A stretch of DNA of 64,000 nt from Proteus terrae subsp. cibarius (GCF_011045835.1 NZ_CP047349.1:2914001-2978000), one strand, 5' to 3'. Shown: positions 28,236 to 36,859, counted from the stretch's first letter. Program-made: numbers and translations. Notes: generated by a model from the letters alone, not told the origin.

Positions 28236-28352
28236 TTAATGTTCCATCAATAAAAGTCAATAAGATTTAATATCATACGCTTAAAACAGACAGAACAATA
28301 TGATCAGCATCGCTGATTGATCAAACATCAATACAACCAAATAGACGGGATA

Positions 28353-28402
28353 AAAAAATCTCCATAAATAACCACTCCGAGAAAAGTAGTTATAAATGGA
28401 GA
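28353..28402 (-). terminator. Fructokinase gene terminator
   Basis: An 18-bp imperfect stem (28359-28376 with 28385-28402, three mismatches) ends in TCTCCAT/ATGGAGA. On the minus strand it is followed by seven T. It lies 66 bp past the fructokinase stop. Confidence 0.85.
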
Positions 28403-28467
28403 ATAGGAAAATACCATTAAGGGAAAACCGTGGTAAAAACCACAACCAGAAAAAAATGGGTAAATTG

Positions 28468-29415
28468 TTAGAAAATCTCCCTAACATGTAAAGGTGGCTG
28501 TTGCTGAACAAAATCATGTAATTTTTTACGACTTGGTGCCGCAGCTATCGCCCCTTTTTGAGTGGTGGCTAAAGCACCACAAGCAGCTGCTTGTGTTACT
28601 ATTTTTGATAGATATTGCTCATCTTCAGCAAAACCATATTCAGCAAGCGCGGCTAACAAACCGGACATAAAGGCATCACCGGCACCTGTTGTATCAATGC
28701 ATTCAACAGTAAAGGCACTAAATGCAACTTGAGTATTTGGTGTTAAAACCAAACAGCCTTTAGAGCCTTGAGTGATCACTTTTAAACGAGCGGGATAACT
28801 TTCTAATTTTTTAAGTGCATTATTCAATGTCACTTCTTGTGTCATCCACGTGAGCTCATCTTCTGATAATTTTAATATGTCTGCTTTATGCGCATAATTA
28901 TCGATAATTTCACGCATTTCTTCATGATCACGCCACATTTGAGGTCGTAAATTAATATCAAAACTCAATAGTGAATCACTTTCTTTAATGCTTTTGATTG
29001 CACAATCTAAGGTCGAGCGACAAATAGGATTCACCAATGCTAAGGAGCAAAAATGCAAAATATCTTTTTCGAATGCAGGTAAAGATTTTTCTGTTAAAAA
29101 TTGATCAGCAGACTCTGCAACTAAGAAAGTAAAATCACGCTCACCATTTTCTTGTAAAGAGACAAGTACAGTACTGGTACGGTGAAACTCATCAAATTCC
29201 ATTGCACGAGTATCGACACCCAGATCAAACAGTGTTTTTTGCATAAAATGGCCGAACGCATCTTCACCTACACGTCCAATAAAACCACTTTGTTGACCAA
29301 GCTTGGCAACGCCTGCAGCAACATTGACTGGCGCACCACCAGCACATGCTTCATATTGCATGTTTTGCAATGGGATCAAGTCAACAACAGCGTCACCTAA
29401 AGACCAGACTTTCAT
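28468..29415 (-). CDS. scrK: PfkB-family fructokinase (ScrK-like)
   Basis: The 315-residue sugar kinase has GGAPVNVAAGVAKLG at the sugar-binding end, the SFDINLRPQMW block of fructokinases, and the PfkB signature DTTGAGDAFMSGLL with the catalytic Asp. In sucrose catabolism it phosphorylates the fructose released by sucrose-6-phosphate hydrolase. It is divergent from that hydrolase across a 273-bp region with two LacI-type operators, which supports the role. Aminoimidazole riboside kinase is a close relative, but the context favours fructokinase. Confidence 0.9.
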   Translation of the reverse strand: MKVWSLGDAVVDLIPLQNMQYEACAGGAPVNVAAGVAKLGQQSGFIGRVGEDAFGHFMQKTLFDLGVDTRAMEFDEFHRTSTVLVSLQENGERDFTFLVAESADQFLTEKSLPAFEKDILHFCSLALVNPICRSTLDCAIKSIKESDSLLSFDINLRPQMWRDHEEMREIIDNYAHKADILKLSEDELTWMTQEVTLNNALKKLESYPARLKVITQGSKGCLVLTPNTQVAFSAFTVECIDTTGAGDAFMSGLLAALAEYGFAEDEQYLSKIVTQAAACGALATTQKGAIAAAPSRKKLHDFVQQQPPLHVREIF

Positions 29416-29513
29416 AATCTCTCCTGAAGATAAGCAATTATTTTTCTTAACTATATTCTGTTTTTATGGCTATTCATAACGAATAAATCAAGATATTGCT
29501 CGTAAATCCACAC

Positions 29514-29527
29514 TGATAACGTTAACA
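29514..29527. promoter_or_regulatory. LacI-family operator 1 (sucrose locus)
   Basis: TGATAACGTTAACA is a near-palindrome on the pattern TGTTAACGTTAACA. It lies about 99 bp upstream of the fructokinase start. The central CG and flanking A/T symmetry are typical of LacI/GalR-type sites. A second copy lies 69 bp away. Confidence 0.7.
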
Positions 29528-29582
29528 TAATGAGATAATATGATAAAGTCAATCTCATACATCGTATTTTTTTTACTCAACA

Positions 29583-29596
29583 TGTTATCGTTAACA
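29583..29596. promoter_or_regulatory. LacI-family operator 2 (sucrose locus)
   Basis: TGTTATCGTTAACA differs from operator 1 at two positions and from the symmetric consensus at one. It lies about 93 bp upstream of the hydrolase start. The two copies suggest looping or independent control of the divergent genes by the LacI-type regulator at 31185-32180. Confidence 0.7.
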
Positions 29597-29688
29597 ATAA
29601 GAGTAATAGTGTGATTACATCTGTTCTTTACCCTTTCTATGCTCTTAAAAACACACTAATAACTCTGATATATAATAAGGATAATGAT

Positions 29689-31155
29689 ATGAAACACCGC
29701 TTAGAACAATCAACAAAAGCCTTAAGTACTTTGATTGAAAAACGAGGCAATAAATTTTATCCCCAGTTTCATTTGGCCGCACCTGCGGGTTGGTTAAATG
29801 ATCCTAATGGTCTTATTTATCATGATGGTTTATATCATGCCTTTTATCAGCATCACCCTTATTCTCAAGATTGGGGGCCAATGCATTGGGGACATGCCAC
29901 AAGTACAGATATGATCCACTGGCAACATCAACCTATTGCGTTAGCACCAGGGGATGACTACGACAAAAGTGGTTGTTTCTCAGGATCAGCAATTAGTCAT
30001 GAAGGCAAGCTCTATCTTTTCTATACAGGACACAACTGGTTAGCAGACGAAGGTGATGATAGCCAAATCTATGAAGCGCAATGTGTTGCTATCAGTGAAG
30101 ATGGCATTCATTTTGAGAAAAAAGGGATCGTCTTAGAACCCCCTAAAGGTTATATGCATTTTCGTGATCCTAAAGTTTGGTATCAAGAAGGCAAATGGTG
30201 GATGGTTGTTGGTGCTCGTGATGAAAAAGATCAAGGACAAGTTCTGCTCTTCTCTAGCGACACCTTATTTGTGGAAGGCCAGCAGTGGAACAACGATTAC
30301 ACTGTTTTAGGGAAAACGGATGATAAAAATGTCTATATGTGGGAGTGCCCTGATTTCTTCCCTATTAGCCAAGAAAACGAATTTGCAATCGTCTTCTCAC
30401 CACAAGGAAAACGAGCCGAAGGATATCAATATCGCAATCTCTTTCAATCAGGTGCATTAATCGGTAAATGGGCACCAAATCAGCCCTTTAAACTACAAGG
30501 ACACTTTATTGAACTTGATAATGGCCATGACTATTATGCGCCACAATCATTTACAACACCGGATGGTCGTCGCGTTTCTATGGGATGGATGGATATGTGG
30601 AATTCGCCCATGCCTTCAAAATCCGAATTTTGGTCTGGCTGTTTTACACTCCCTCGTGAAATCACTTTTGATAAATCCAAAAATCGCTTACGCATGATCC
30701 CCGTTAAAGAAGTCGAATCATTACGCCAAGAAAAACAGACTATCCAACCATTAACACTCAGTAATCAATCCATAGAACTAATCAATAATACTTCAGCTAT
30801 CGAACTCAACTTAACGTTATCTTTAGACAGCCTCGCTGAAAAATTTGGCCTATGGCTAGGCGAAGGGCTTGAGCTCTTTGTTGATAATCAATCACACCGT
30901 TTAGTTCTTAATCGTCATTATCCTCAGCACAATATAAGTGGCGCTCGAAGTATTCCATTACCTGAAGGTTGTGAATTGAATTTACGTATTTTTATTGATC
31001 GCTCATCAATTGAAATCTTTGTAAACAAAGGCGAATTCACCTTTAGCAGCCGATATTATGATCAACAAGATATTCAAACTTTACGTCTTTTCGCCATTAA
31101 TGGTGATGCAACATTAATTAATGGTGAATATTGGCAGTTAAATAGTATTTACTGA
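29689..31155 (+). CDS. scrB: Sucrose-6-phosphate hydrolase (GH32, ScrB-like)
   Basis: The 488-residue GH32 enzyme has the nucleophile motif WLNDPNG, the transition-state FRDPKVW and the acid/base WECPDFF, in order. A C-terminal beta-sandwich includes IFIDRSSIEIFVNKGEFTFSSRYY. There is no signal peptide, so it acts on cytosolic sucrose 6-phosphate, or possibly free sucrose. I chose ATG 29689 (MKHRLEQS) with AAGGA seven bases upstream; the open frame begins earlier at 29611 but that segment lies in the operator region. No sucrose PTS transporter or porin is adjacent. Confidence 0.92.
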   Translation: MKHRLEQSTKALSTLIEKRGNKFYPQFHLAAPAGWLNDPNGLIYHDGLYHAFYQHHPYSQDWGPMHWGHATSTDMIHWQHQPIALAPGDDYDKSGCFSGSAISHEGKLYLFYTGHNWLADEGDDSQIYEAQCVAISEDGIHFEKKGIVLEPPKGYMHFRDPKVWYQEGKWWMVVGARDEKDQGQVLLFSSDTLFVEGQQWNNDYTVLGKTDDKNVYMWECPDFFPISQENEFAIVFSPQGKRAEGYQYRNLFQSGALIGKWAPNQPFKLQGHFIELDNGHDYYAPQSFTTPDGRRVSMGWMDMWNSPMPSKSEFWSGCFTLPREITFDKSKNRLRMIPVKEVESLRQEKQTIQPLTLSNQSIELINNTSAIELNLTLSLDSLAEKFGLWLGEGLELFVDNQSHRLVLNRHYPQHNISGARSIPLPEGCELNLRIFIDRSSIEIFVNKGEFTFSSRYYDQQDIQTLRLFAINGDATLINGEYWQLNSIY

Positions 31156-31174
31156 TATTGATAAGATAAGTAAG

Positions 31175-31200
31175 ACGTGAGTCTTTAAATAGACTCACGT
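31175..31200. repeat. Perfect hairpin across the regulator stop codon
   Basis: ACGTGAGTCT (31175-31184) and AGACTCACGT (31191-31200) are perfect complements around TTAAAT, which contains the regulator's stop codon. There is no T run on either side. It could act as a shared transcript-end structure for the convergent genes. Confidence 0.65.
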
Positions 31201-32180
31201 TCAACTAATTGGCAAGGTACGTATACCGTATCTCTATGGTTCCGTTCTTGAATGATATGCAACGTTGCTTCTTTACCTAATTCATAATGAGGCAATTGTA
31301 CCGTTGTTAATGGTGGATAAAACAACTCTCCTGTACCAATCATATTGTCGTATCCCAAAACAGCCACTTGCTCTGGAATGCGTAACCCCATAGAAAGTAA
31401 AACTTGATACGCTAGAAATGCAATACGGTCATTACCACAAATGAGAATATCAAAATCTGCTTTTTGCTGAATACAATGCTTTTTCAATATTTCAATCACA
31501 TCACGGTAATGTTCATCTCCAAACATCATCGTATATTGTTGTAGATCCGACAATGGTAACCCCGCCTCTTGCCAAGCATCCTCAACAGCTTTACGACGAA
31601 TAGGGCCTGCTACAGACTCTTCAGGTATATAGAAGCACAAAGGGCGACGATACCCCTTTTCGATGACTTTTTTCATCGCAAAATACTGCCCATGATAATC
31701 ATCGGGAATATAAGTTGGAAAAGTGTGCGTTTTATCCAAACAGTTTGCTAACACTAAATTCTTATCAAGCAACTTTTCATGCACGGTGATTTCACGCAAC
31801 CCCATCGTGGTATAAATAATACCATCTGGACGTTGAGCCAAAAGTTGCCAAATGGCATTTTCATAACAATCTTGTGCAGTCAAATTGACAACAAATGAAC
31901 TCCAGCCAAATTCTCTTGCAGTTTGTTCTATGGATAAAATCATTTCCACAGAAAATGGTGTCGTTGCGGTATCAATTGCCAGAACACCAATTGATGATAC
32001 TTTTGTTCCTTGACCACGAATTTTTCGTGCAGAATAATCTGGAACATAGTTAAGTTGATCAATCGCATTTTGGACTTGTTTCAGTGTTTCTGGTTTTAAT
32101 AACTCAGGGTTATTAATCGCTCTTGAGACTGTCATCAAAGAAACGGATGCAAGTCGAGCTACATCTTTCAGTGACGCCAT
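31185..32180 (-). CDS. scrR: LacI-family regulator of the sucrose locus (ScrR-like)
   Basis: The 331-residue repressor has the N-terminal helix-turn-helix and hinge MASLKDVARLASVSLMTVSR, then a periplasmic-binding-like effector domain (about 60-331). It is convergent with scrB, and two matching operators lie in the scrK/scrB divergent region, so control of both genes is very likely. The inducer is probably fructose or a phosphorylated fructose, by analogy with ScrR. The last codons form part of a perfect hairpin. Confidence 0.88.
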   Translation of the reverse strand: MASLKDVARLASVSLMTVSRAINNPELLKPETLKQVQNAIDQLNYVPDYSARKIRGQGTKVSSIGVLAIDTATTPFSVEMILSIEQTAREFGWSSFVVNLTAQDCYENAIWQLLAQRPDGIIYTTMGLREITVHEKLLDKNLVLANCLDKTHTFPTYIPDDYHGQYFAMKKVIEKGYRRPLCFYIPEESVAGPIRRKAVEDAWQEAGLPLSDLQQYTMMFGDEHYRDVIEILKKHCIQQKADFDILICGNDRIAFLAYQVLLSMGLRIPEQVAVLGYDNMIGTGELFYPPLTTVQLPHYELGKEATLHIIQERNHRDTVYVPCQLVERESI

Positions 32181-32648
32181 AGCATTGGCTCGATTGGTTT
32201 ATTAAAAAGGAACGATAGAAATAAAGTGCTATTTTACAAGAAGTAAAGTCAAAAAGCCACAAAGGGAATTGTATTGTAACTAAATGCAACTATTAATTGC
32301 CTCATAGATAGAGGCCTAAATATATTATTTTTTTACTTATTAAATGGGTTTAATATAGTTAAAATCACTTACGAGAAAAAACTTAGTTACAATTAATAAT
32401 AGTTATCTCCTTCCTTCAATATAGAAATAAATTATTCTTATCTATAAAATACAAATATTGAAACAAAACAAAGTTCTGATATTTTATCTATAATATAATA
32501 CAGAAGTATTAATCATTTTTAATTTGATATATTCTGAATATGGCTCCGTTACGTGAATGTCACCCTACACAAAAAAACTTATAAATTAGTCAAATTTCGT
32601 TACTCATTCACTTTTAGTGAAAGAGCAGAGTAAAACCAGGAGCAACAT
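32181..32648. other. 468-bp intergenic region between scrR and the response-regulator gene
   Basis: It is AT-rich and holds the divergent starts of scrR and the downstream regulator. I see a small GCCTC/GAGGC hairpin (32299-32315) and a perfect dyad near the right end, annotated separately. No convincing coding frame or RNA gene is visible. Confidence 0.6.
32607..32621. repeat. 15-bp perfect dyad upstream of the response-regulator gene
   Basis: TTCACT-TTT-AGTGAA is centred 35 bp before the ATG at 32649. It could be an operator (possibly autoregulatory) or a leader hairpin. Confidence 0.5.
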
Positions 32649-33284
32649 ATGGAATCAATAATCCACTTAATCACTTTTGAAGATGACAGTACAAAAGTTC
32701 AGCTTAAAGCCGTTCTTTCTTCTTTAGCGGCTAACGTGAAAACCTATTCAAATGAACAGGCTTTCTTGAAATACTATTTTTCATCAACAAAAGGGGCTCA
32801 TAAAGAGTGCATCATAATTAATACAAAAAACAGTGCGGCGCCATCAATTGCACTGATTAAAGAACTCAATAAATTGAGAAACATCATCCCTGTTATTATT
32901 ATTTCAGGGGATAGTTCCATTGAGAGTTGTCGTAGTGCATTTAAATCAGGGGCTTTTGAATATTTAACTCGCCCTCTAAATGTGAATGAACTTCTTAATA
33001 TTGTCTCGGAATCTTTCCTACATTATGAAAGTGAAGTTGAGCAATTCCGAACATATATATCTCTAAAAGATAAATTTGGTAAGTTATCTAATAGAGAAAA
33101 AGAGGTTATGGAGATGATCCTTGAGGGAAATACGAGCAAAGAAGCGGCAGAAAAACTTTCTCTATCGCCTCGTACTGTAGAAGTACATCGTTCAAATATG
33201 TATACAAAATTGAAAATAAGATCACTACCACAATTAGTTCAAGAATATGATTTCTTTAAGAAATATGATTTAAGAGCAAATTAA
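32649..33284 (+). CDS. Orphan LuxR/FixJ-type regulator with degenerate receiver
   Basis: The 211-residue protein has an N-terminal receiver-like domain (about 1-125) and a C-terminal LuxR helix-turn-helix (about 147-200: LSNREKEVMEMILEGNTSKEAA, then SPRTVEVHRSNMYTKL). The receiver keeps acidic residues E11-D12-D13, but the phospho-acceptor position is Asn58 and the conserved Lys is Arg108 (YLTRPLN). It therefore probably does not use Asp phosphorylation. No sensor kinase is nearby. Its target is unknown. It is flanked by long non-coding AT-rich regions (468 and about 945 bp). Confidence 0.85.
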   Translation: MESIIHLITFEDDSTKVQLKAVLSSLAANVKTYSNEQAFLKYYFSSTKGAHKECIIINTKNSAAPSIALIKELNKLRNIIPVIIISGDSSIESCRSAFKSGAFEYLTRPLNVNELLNIVSESFLHYESEVEQFRTYISLKDKFGKLSNREKEVMEMILEGNTSKEAAEKLSLSPRTVEVHRSNMYTKLKIRSLPQLVQEYDFFKKYDLRAN

Positions 33285-34229
33285 TTCACAACGTGATTTC
33301 TATTTATCAATGGGTTGTATTATCTAGCGATATAACAATATGACCTGTTTAATTTTCATTATATTTTATTAGTGAGAGAAAACTATACTTCTAAAAATAT
33401 TCTATTTTGGATGAATTACACCTAATATGGGAATAATTAATACGTTAAACACCATTCTACTATAGGAAGGGCGGCAACTTATTTTGATGCCTCCCTTTCA
33501 TTAGTGTTCGTCTAATTTCAATTTAAGACACTTGTATATATTATTTTCATAATCGCTATTATTAATAACTATTATGATTGTTTTTTATTAATAATAGCAA
33601 TATAAGAATAGATGAAGCTCTTCATTTGATATAAATCATTTTTTACTTATTATAAATATGAATATTCTCATTTTTAATTCCCCATTTCCTTTATTCTTAT
33701 TTCACGAAGAAAATTATTAATGATTAAAAAATAATACAAAAGAAATTCTTGTCTCTTTTTTTTATGCCCATTTAAAGACTGTTTATGCGTTTTGATTTTT
33801 GATTTAAACAAAAAATTCCTTATAAGAATATTCTAATCGAAGTGTTTTAATTGCGATTATTTAAACAGTAAAATAAGAAATAACAATAAGTATTTCCCTT
33901 TACACTCCCTTTTACTTAAGAAATTTACTCTCTTCATAGTTTAATTAATGTAATACATCATTTATCATCTCTACTCAATACCACTCAAATAAAGATCATC
34001 ATTAAATGATATAAACATGTAAGTATAATACACTAGCCATAAATAGGTATTAACACCTAGAAAAATAAATAATTATTAATATTTGATTTATAGTCTTAAT
34101 ATGAGCATAACAAAAAGGCATCAATCGTTATAAAAAAAATATAAGATAAATTTATACGTTTATTCTTATTCTCACTTTGTACAAATGCCCTTATGCTATC
34201 CCCTTCTAACTAGCCTTTTACAAAGAAAA
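33285..34229. other. 945-bp AT-rich intergenic region
   Basis: No coding frame with recognisable protein features is seen on either strand. An imperfect inverted repeat lies at 33467-33497 and the rest is mostly A/T homopolymer-like sequence. It must contain the promoter of the phospholipid module. Its length is unusual among the compact neighbours, and an undetected small RNA or silencer-bound (H-NS) region is possible. Confidence 0.55.
33467..33497. repeat. GC-rich inverted repeat in an AT-rich gap
   Basis: AAGGGCGGCA (33467-33476) pairs with TGCCTCCCTT (33488-33497) at 9 of 10 positions. No T run follows on either strand. It is the only GC-rich element in about 900 bp. Confidence 0.5.
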
Positions 34230-34892
34230 ATGAACTCTCAAGATAAAAACCGTCGTCCTATAAAAGCAAGACAAACAAACTGGGCCACAAAGTGCAGTCG
34301 CTATTTACAACAAAAAGGGGCAACCCCTAATGCTATTTCTGTGTTTAGCGTCGTATTTGCATTACTTGCAGGCTTATCACTCTTTTGTGCTCTCTTTTAC
34401 ACATCTGGATTATTACGCTCAATTTTATTGATCCTTGGAGCTATCATGATCCAAGGTCGCCTAATTTGTAATTTATTAGATGGTATGGTTGCCGTCGAAG
34501 GTGGCATGAAAAGCCCTGTAGGTGCTGTCTATAATGAATTACCTGACAGAATTGCCGATACTCTAATTATTTTGGGTGTCGGTTATGGACTCTCTTCTGA
34601 CTTTTCTATCGCCATTACATTAAGTTGGGTGGGCGCTTTTTTTGCGGTAATGACCGCTTATGTTCGTGTCTTAGGCGGTGCTTGTGGATTAGATCAACAA
34701 TTTACAGGCCCAATGGCAAAACAACACCGAATGGCATTATTAACCTCTGTTGCCGTTATTGCTACATTTCTTCCTAGTCTTTGGGGAATATGGCTCTTTT
34801 TTATTTCATTATGGATTATTATTTTAGGCTCAATACTGACCACAATTTTCAGAACCCGTCGAATTTTACGGGATTTAGCACAAGGTGTCTGA
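34230..34892 (+). CDS. YnbA-like CDP-alcohol phosphatidyltransferase
   Basis: The 220-residue membrane protein has about six helices. The CDP-alcohol transferase motif appears as N81-LL-D84-G85, then G-AVY-N-ELP-D-RIA-D. Compared with canonical D-x2-D-G-x2-A-R and G-x3-D-x3-D, the first and third Asp are Asn, and Ala-Arg is Ala-Val. The Asn changes also occur in E. coli YnbA as I recall it. It should move a phosphatidyl group from CDP-diacylglycerol to an unknown alcohol acceptor. I chose ATG 34230 (MNSQDKNRRP); the frame opens at 34185. It is followed by acyltransferase and cytidylyltransferase genes, forming an operon. Confidence 0.82.
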   Translation: MNSQDKNRRPIKARQTNWATKCSRYLQQKGATPNAISVFSVVFALLAGLSLFCALFYTSGLLRSILLILGAIMIQGRLICNLLDGMVAVEGGMKSPVGAVYNELPDRIADTLIILGVGYGLSSDFSIAITLSWVGAFFAVMTAYVRVLGGACGLDQQFTGPMAKQHRMALLTSVAVIATFLPSLWGIWLFFISLWIIILGSILTTIFRTRRILRDLAQGV

Positions 34893-34895
34893 TTA

Positions 34896-35618
34896 ATGAA
34901 AAATGGAAAACTTGCTTTAGATGCAAAAGTGGTATCATCCGTCTTAGTCTCTATTTGTCGATTCTTAACAGGTATTCGCGCTAAACAAACCTCTCCTATT
35001 GCGAAAGATACGCCTTGTATTTATTACGCTAACCATTCTAGTCATCTTGATGGCTTAGTTATTTGGTCTTGTCTTTCCCCCAATATTCGCCCTTATGTTC
35101 ATCCGGTTGCCGCTGAAGATTATTGGAATAAAAACCGCTTACGCCGTTATTTATCTCGTCGTATCTTTAGAGCTATTCTTATCCCTCGTCATGCTGCCAA
35201 AATGAATTTTCCACAAGAAGAAAATTCTTGCGAAGAGATCGTAGAACAACACACTAATAACTCGGCATCATCGACACCAAATAAAGTCAACGCACTTGCT
35301 CTGATGCAAGAAATTTTAGACCAAGGTGATTCTTTAATTATTTTTCCTGAGGGTACTCGAGGTAATGGCGAATCTATTCAAGATTTTAAAGCAGGTCTTT
35401 GGCATCTTTCTCGTAAAAATCCGAATGTGCAATTAGTCCCTATTTATCTGGAAAACTTAAATAGAGTCCTTCCTAAAGGTTCTCGCTTAGTTGTTCCCGT
35501 TATTTGCAGTGCGATTTTTGGTGCTCCGATTAGTTCCACCCATGAAAATGAAAGCAAACAAGAATTTTTGGTAAGAGCAAAAAGTGCGTTAGAGGAGCTA
35601 CACAATGGAACGTATTAA
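34896..35618 (+). CDS. PlsC-like 1-acylglycerol-3-phosphate acyltransferase
   Basis: The 240-residue acyltransferase shows the HX4D motif in NHSSHLDG and the glycerophosphate-binding FPEGTRG, in the usual order. An internal polar insertion (about 105-130) separates them. Predicted role: transfer of an acyl chain to lysophosphatidate or a related acceptor at the membrane. It starts three bases after the YnbA-like gene and overlaps the YnbB-like gene by 14 bp, so all three are translationally linked. E. coli ynbAB lacks an acyltransferase between the two, so this is a different arrangement. Confidence 0.87.
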   Translation: MKNGKLALDAKVVSSVLVSICRFLTGIRAKQTSPIAKDTPCIYYANHSSHLDGLVIWSCLSPNIRPYVHPVAAEDYWNKNRLRRYLSRRIFRAILIPRHAAKMNFPQEENSCEEIVEQHTNNSASSTPNKVNALALMQEILDQGDSLIIFPEGTRGNGESIQDFKAGLWHLSRKNPNVQLVPIYLENLNRVLPKGSRLVVPVICSAIFGAPISSTHENESKQEFLVRAKSALEELHNGTY

Positions 35619-36540
35619 TAATGAAGTCCTCTGGATCTTTATCGGGCTCTTCTCTTTCTTAATTATTGCCAGCATTATTGGTGCTATTTTAGCCGCCATA
35701 AAAGGCCCTACCTCCACTATCACGAATCTTAATTCAAGGATCAACGCGTGGTGGGTAATGTGTATTATCGCGGGTGTTGCCATAGGAATTGGGGCTATTG
35801 GATCTGTCGTCCTATTTACCATTATCTCATGGCTTGCATTACGTGAACTGATCACCTTAACACCCACACATCGTGGCGATCATGAAGCGCTCTTCTGGTG
35901 CTTCTTCGTTATATTGCCTATTCAATACATTCTTGTTGGCGTGCAATGGTATAACTTAATGGCAGTATTTATCCCAGTTTACGCCTTCTTATTAATACCA
36001 ACACGTATGGCACTTTCAGGTGATACTCGCCACTTCTTAGAACGTATGGCAAAAGTACAGTGGAGCGTGATGATAGCAATTTATTGCCTAAGCTATGCAC
36101 CAGCACTTTTAATGTTACCAATAGAAGGTTTTGAAGGTCGTAATATCAATTTACTGCTCTTTTTAATGATAGTGGTGCAAGTTTCTGACGTACTTCAATA
36201 TGTGTTTGGTAAATTATTTGGCAAACATCCTATCGTACCTAAATTAAGCCCAAATAAAACAGTGGAAGGTTTTTTTGGTGGAATTATCTCCGCCAGTCTG
36301 ATTGGCATGATGTTGTGGTGGGCAACACCTTTCTCATGGTGGGCGGCATTTTTACTCTCTTTAGTAATTACATTGGCAGGTTTTGCTGGTGGTTTATGCA
36401 TGTCTGCAATCAAAAGAGACAGTGGTGTAAAAGATTTTGGTACGATGATAGAAGGTCATGGTGGCATGATGGATAGAATGGATTCTCTCTGTTTTGCAGC
36501 GCCAATTTTCTTCCATGTTATTCGCTATTTTTACGTTTAG
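35605..36540 (+). CDS. YnbB-like phosphatidate cytidylyltransferase (CdsA family)
   Basis: The 311-residue protein has about eight helices. The CDS signature near the C-terminus (SAIKRDSGVKDFGTMIEGHGGMMDRMDS) contains the conserved Lys-Arg, GHGG and Asp residues. A KLSPNKTVEGFFGG block precedes it. It should make CDP-diacylglycerol from phosphatidate and CTP, the donor for the YnbA-like enzyme upstream. It resembles E. coli YnbB more than housekeeping CdsA as I recall them. It closes the operon; a terminator follows 47 bp later. Confidence 0.88.
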   Translation: MERINNEVLWIFIGLFSFLIIASIIGAILAAIKGPTSTITNLNSRINAWWVMCIIAGVAIGIGAIGSVVLFTIISWLALRELITLTPTHRGDHEALFWCFFVILPIQYILVGVQWYNLMAVFIPVYAFLLIPTRMALSGDTRHFLERMAKVQWSVMIAIYCLSYAPALLMLPIEGFEGRNINLLLFLMIVVQVSDVLQYVFGKLFGKHPIVPKLSPNKTVEGFFGGIISASLIGMMLWWATPFSWWAAFLLSLVITLAGFAGGLCMSAIKRDSGVKDFGTMIEGHGGMMDRMDSLCFAAPIFFHVIRYFYV

Positions 36541-36859
36541 TTTTACTTTGTTTAATCAAATGTAAACTAGCTCGATGTAGACTCAAATGCCGATATTAAA
36601 ACCATCGGCATTTTTATACGCCTGATTTCGCTCATGCTAATTTAATATCATGAATTGACTATCATTATATAAATTAAACATTTGTTTTAATTTTAGATTA
36701 AAAATCAAAAATAACTGTTTTATATATAAATCAGATAATTAAATAAAGACATGACGAATAAAGAGGTCTGATTTCTCTACATTTTTATTTATAATGATAG
36801 CCTAGAAGGCCACTATCTTTTACCCTAGCGCTCCTTTTTATTTTAGATCCTTTACAATT
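36541..36859. other. 319-bp intergenic region before the CPBP protease gene
   Basis: Apart from the terminator at 36587-36615, it is AT-rich and presumably carries the promoter of the next gene. I see no other feature. Confidence 0.5.
36587..36615 (+). terminator. Phospholipid-module terminator
   Basis: Stem ATGCCGAT (36587-36594) with ATCGGCAT (36604-36611) is followed by a T run (36611-36615). Confidence 0.85.

Noticed and set aside
28281..28517. Minus-strand frame of 78 codons downstream of rarD
   Set aside because: It overlaps the fructokinase gene end and spans its terminator hairpin, has no good ribosome site and resembles nothing known to me.
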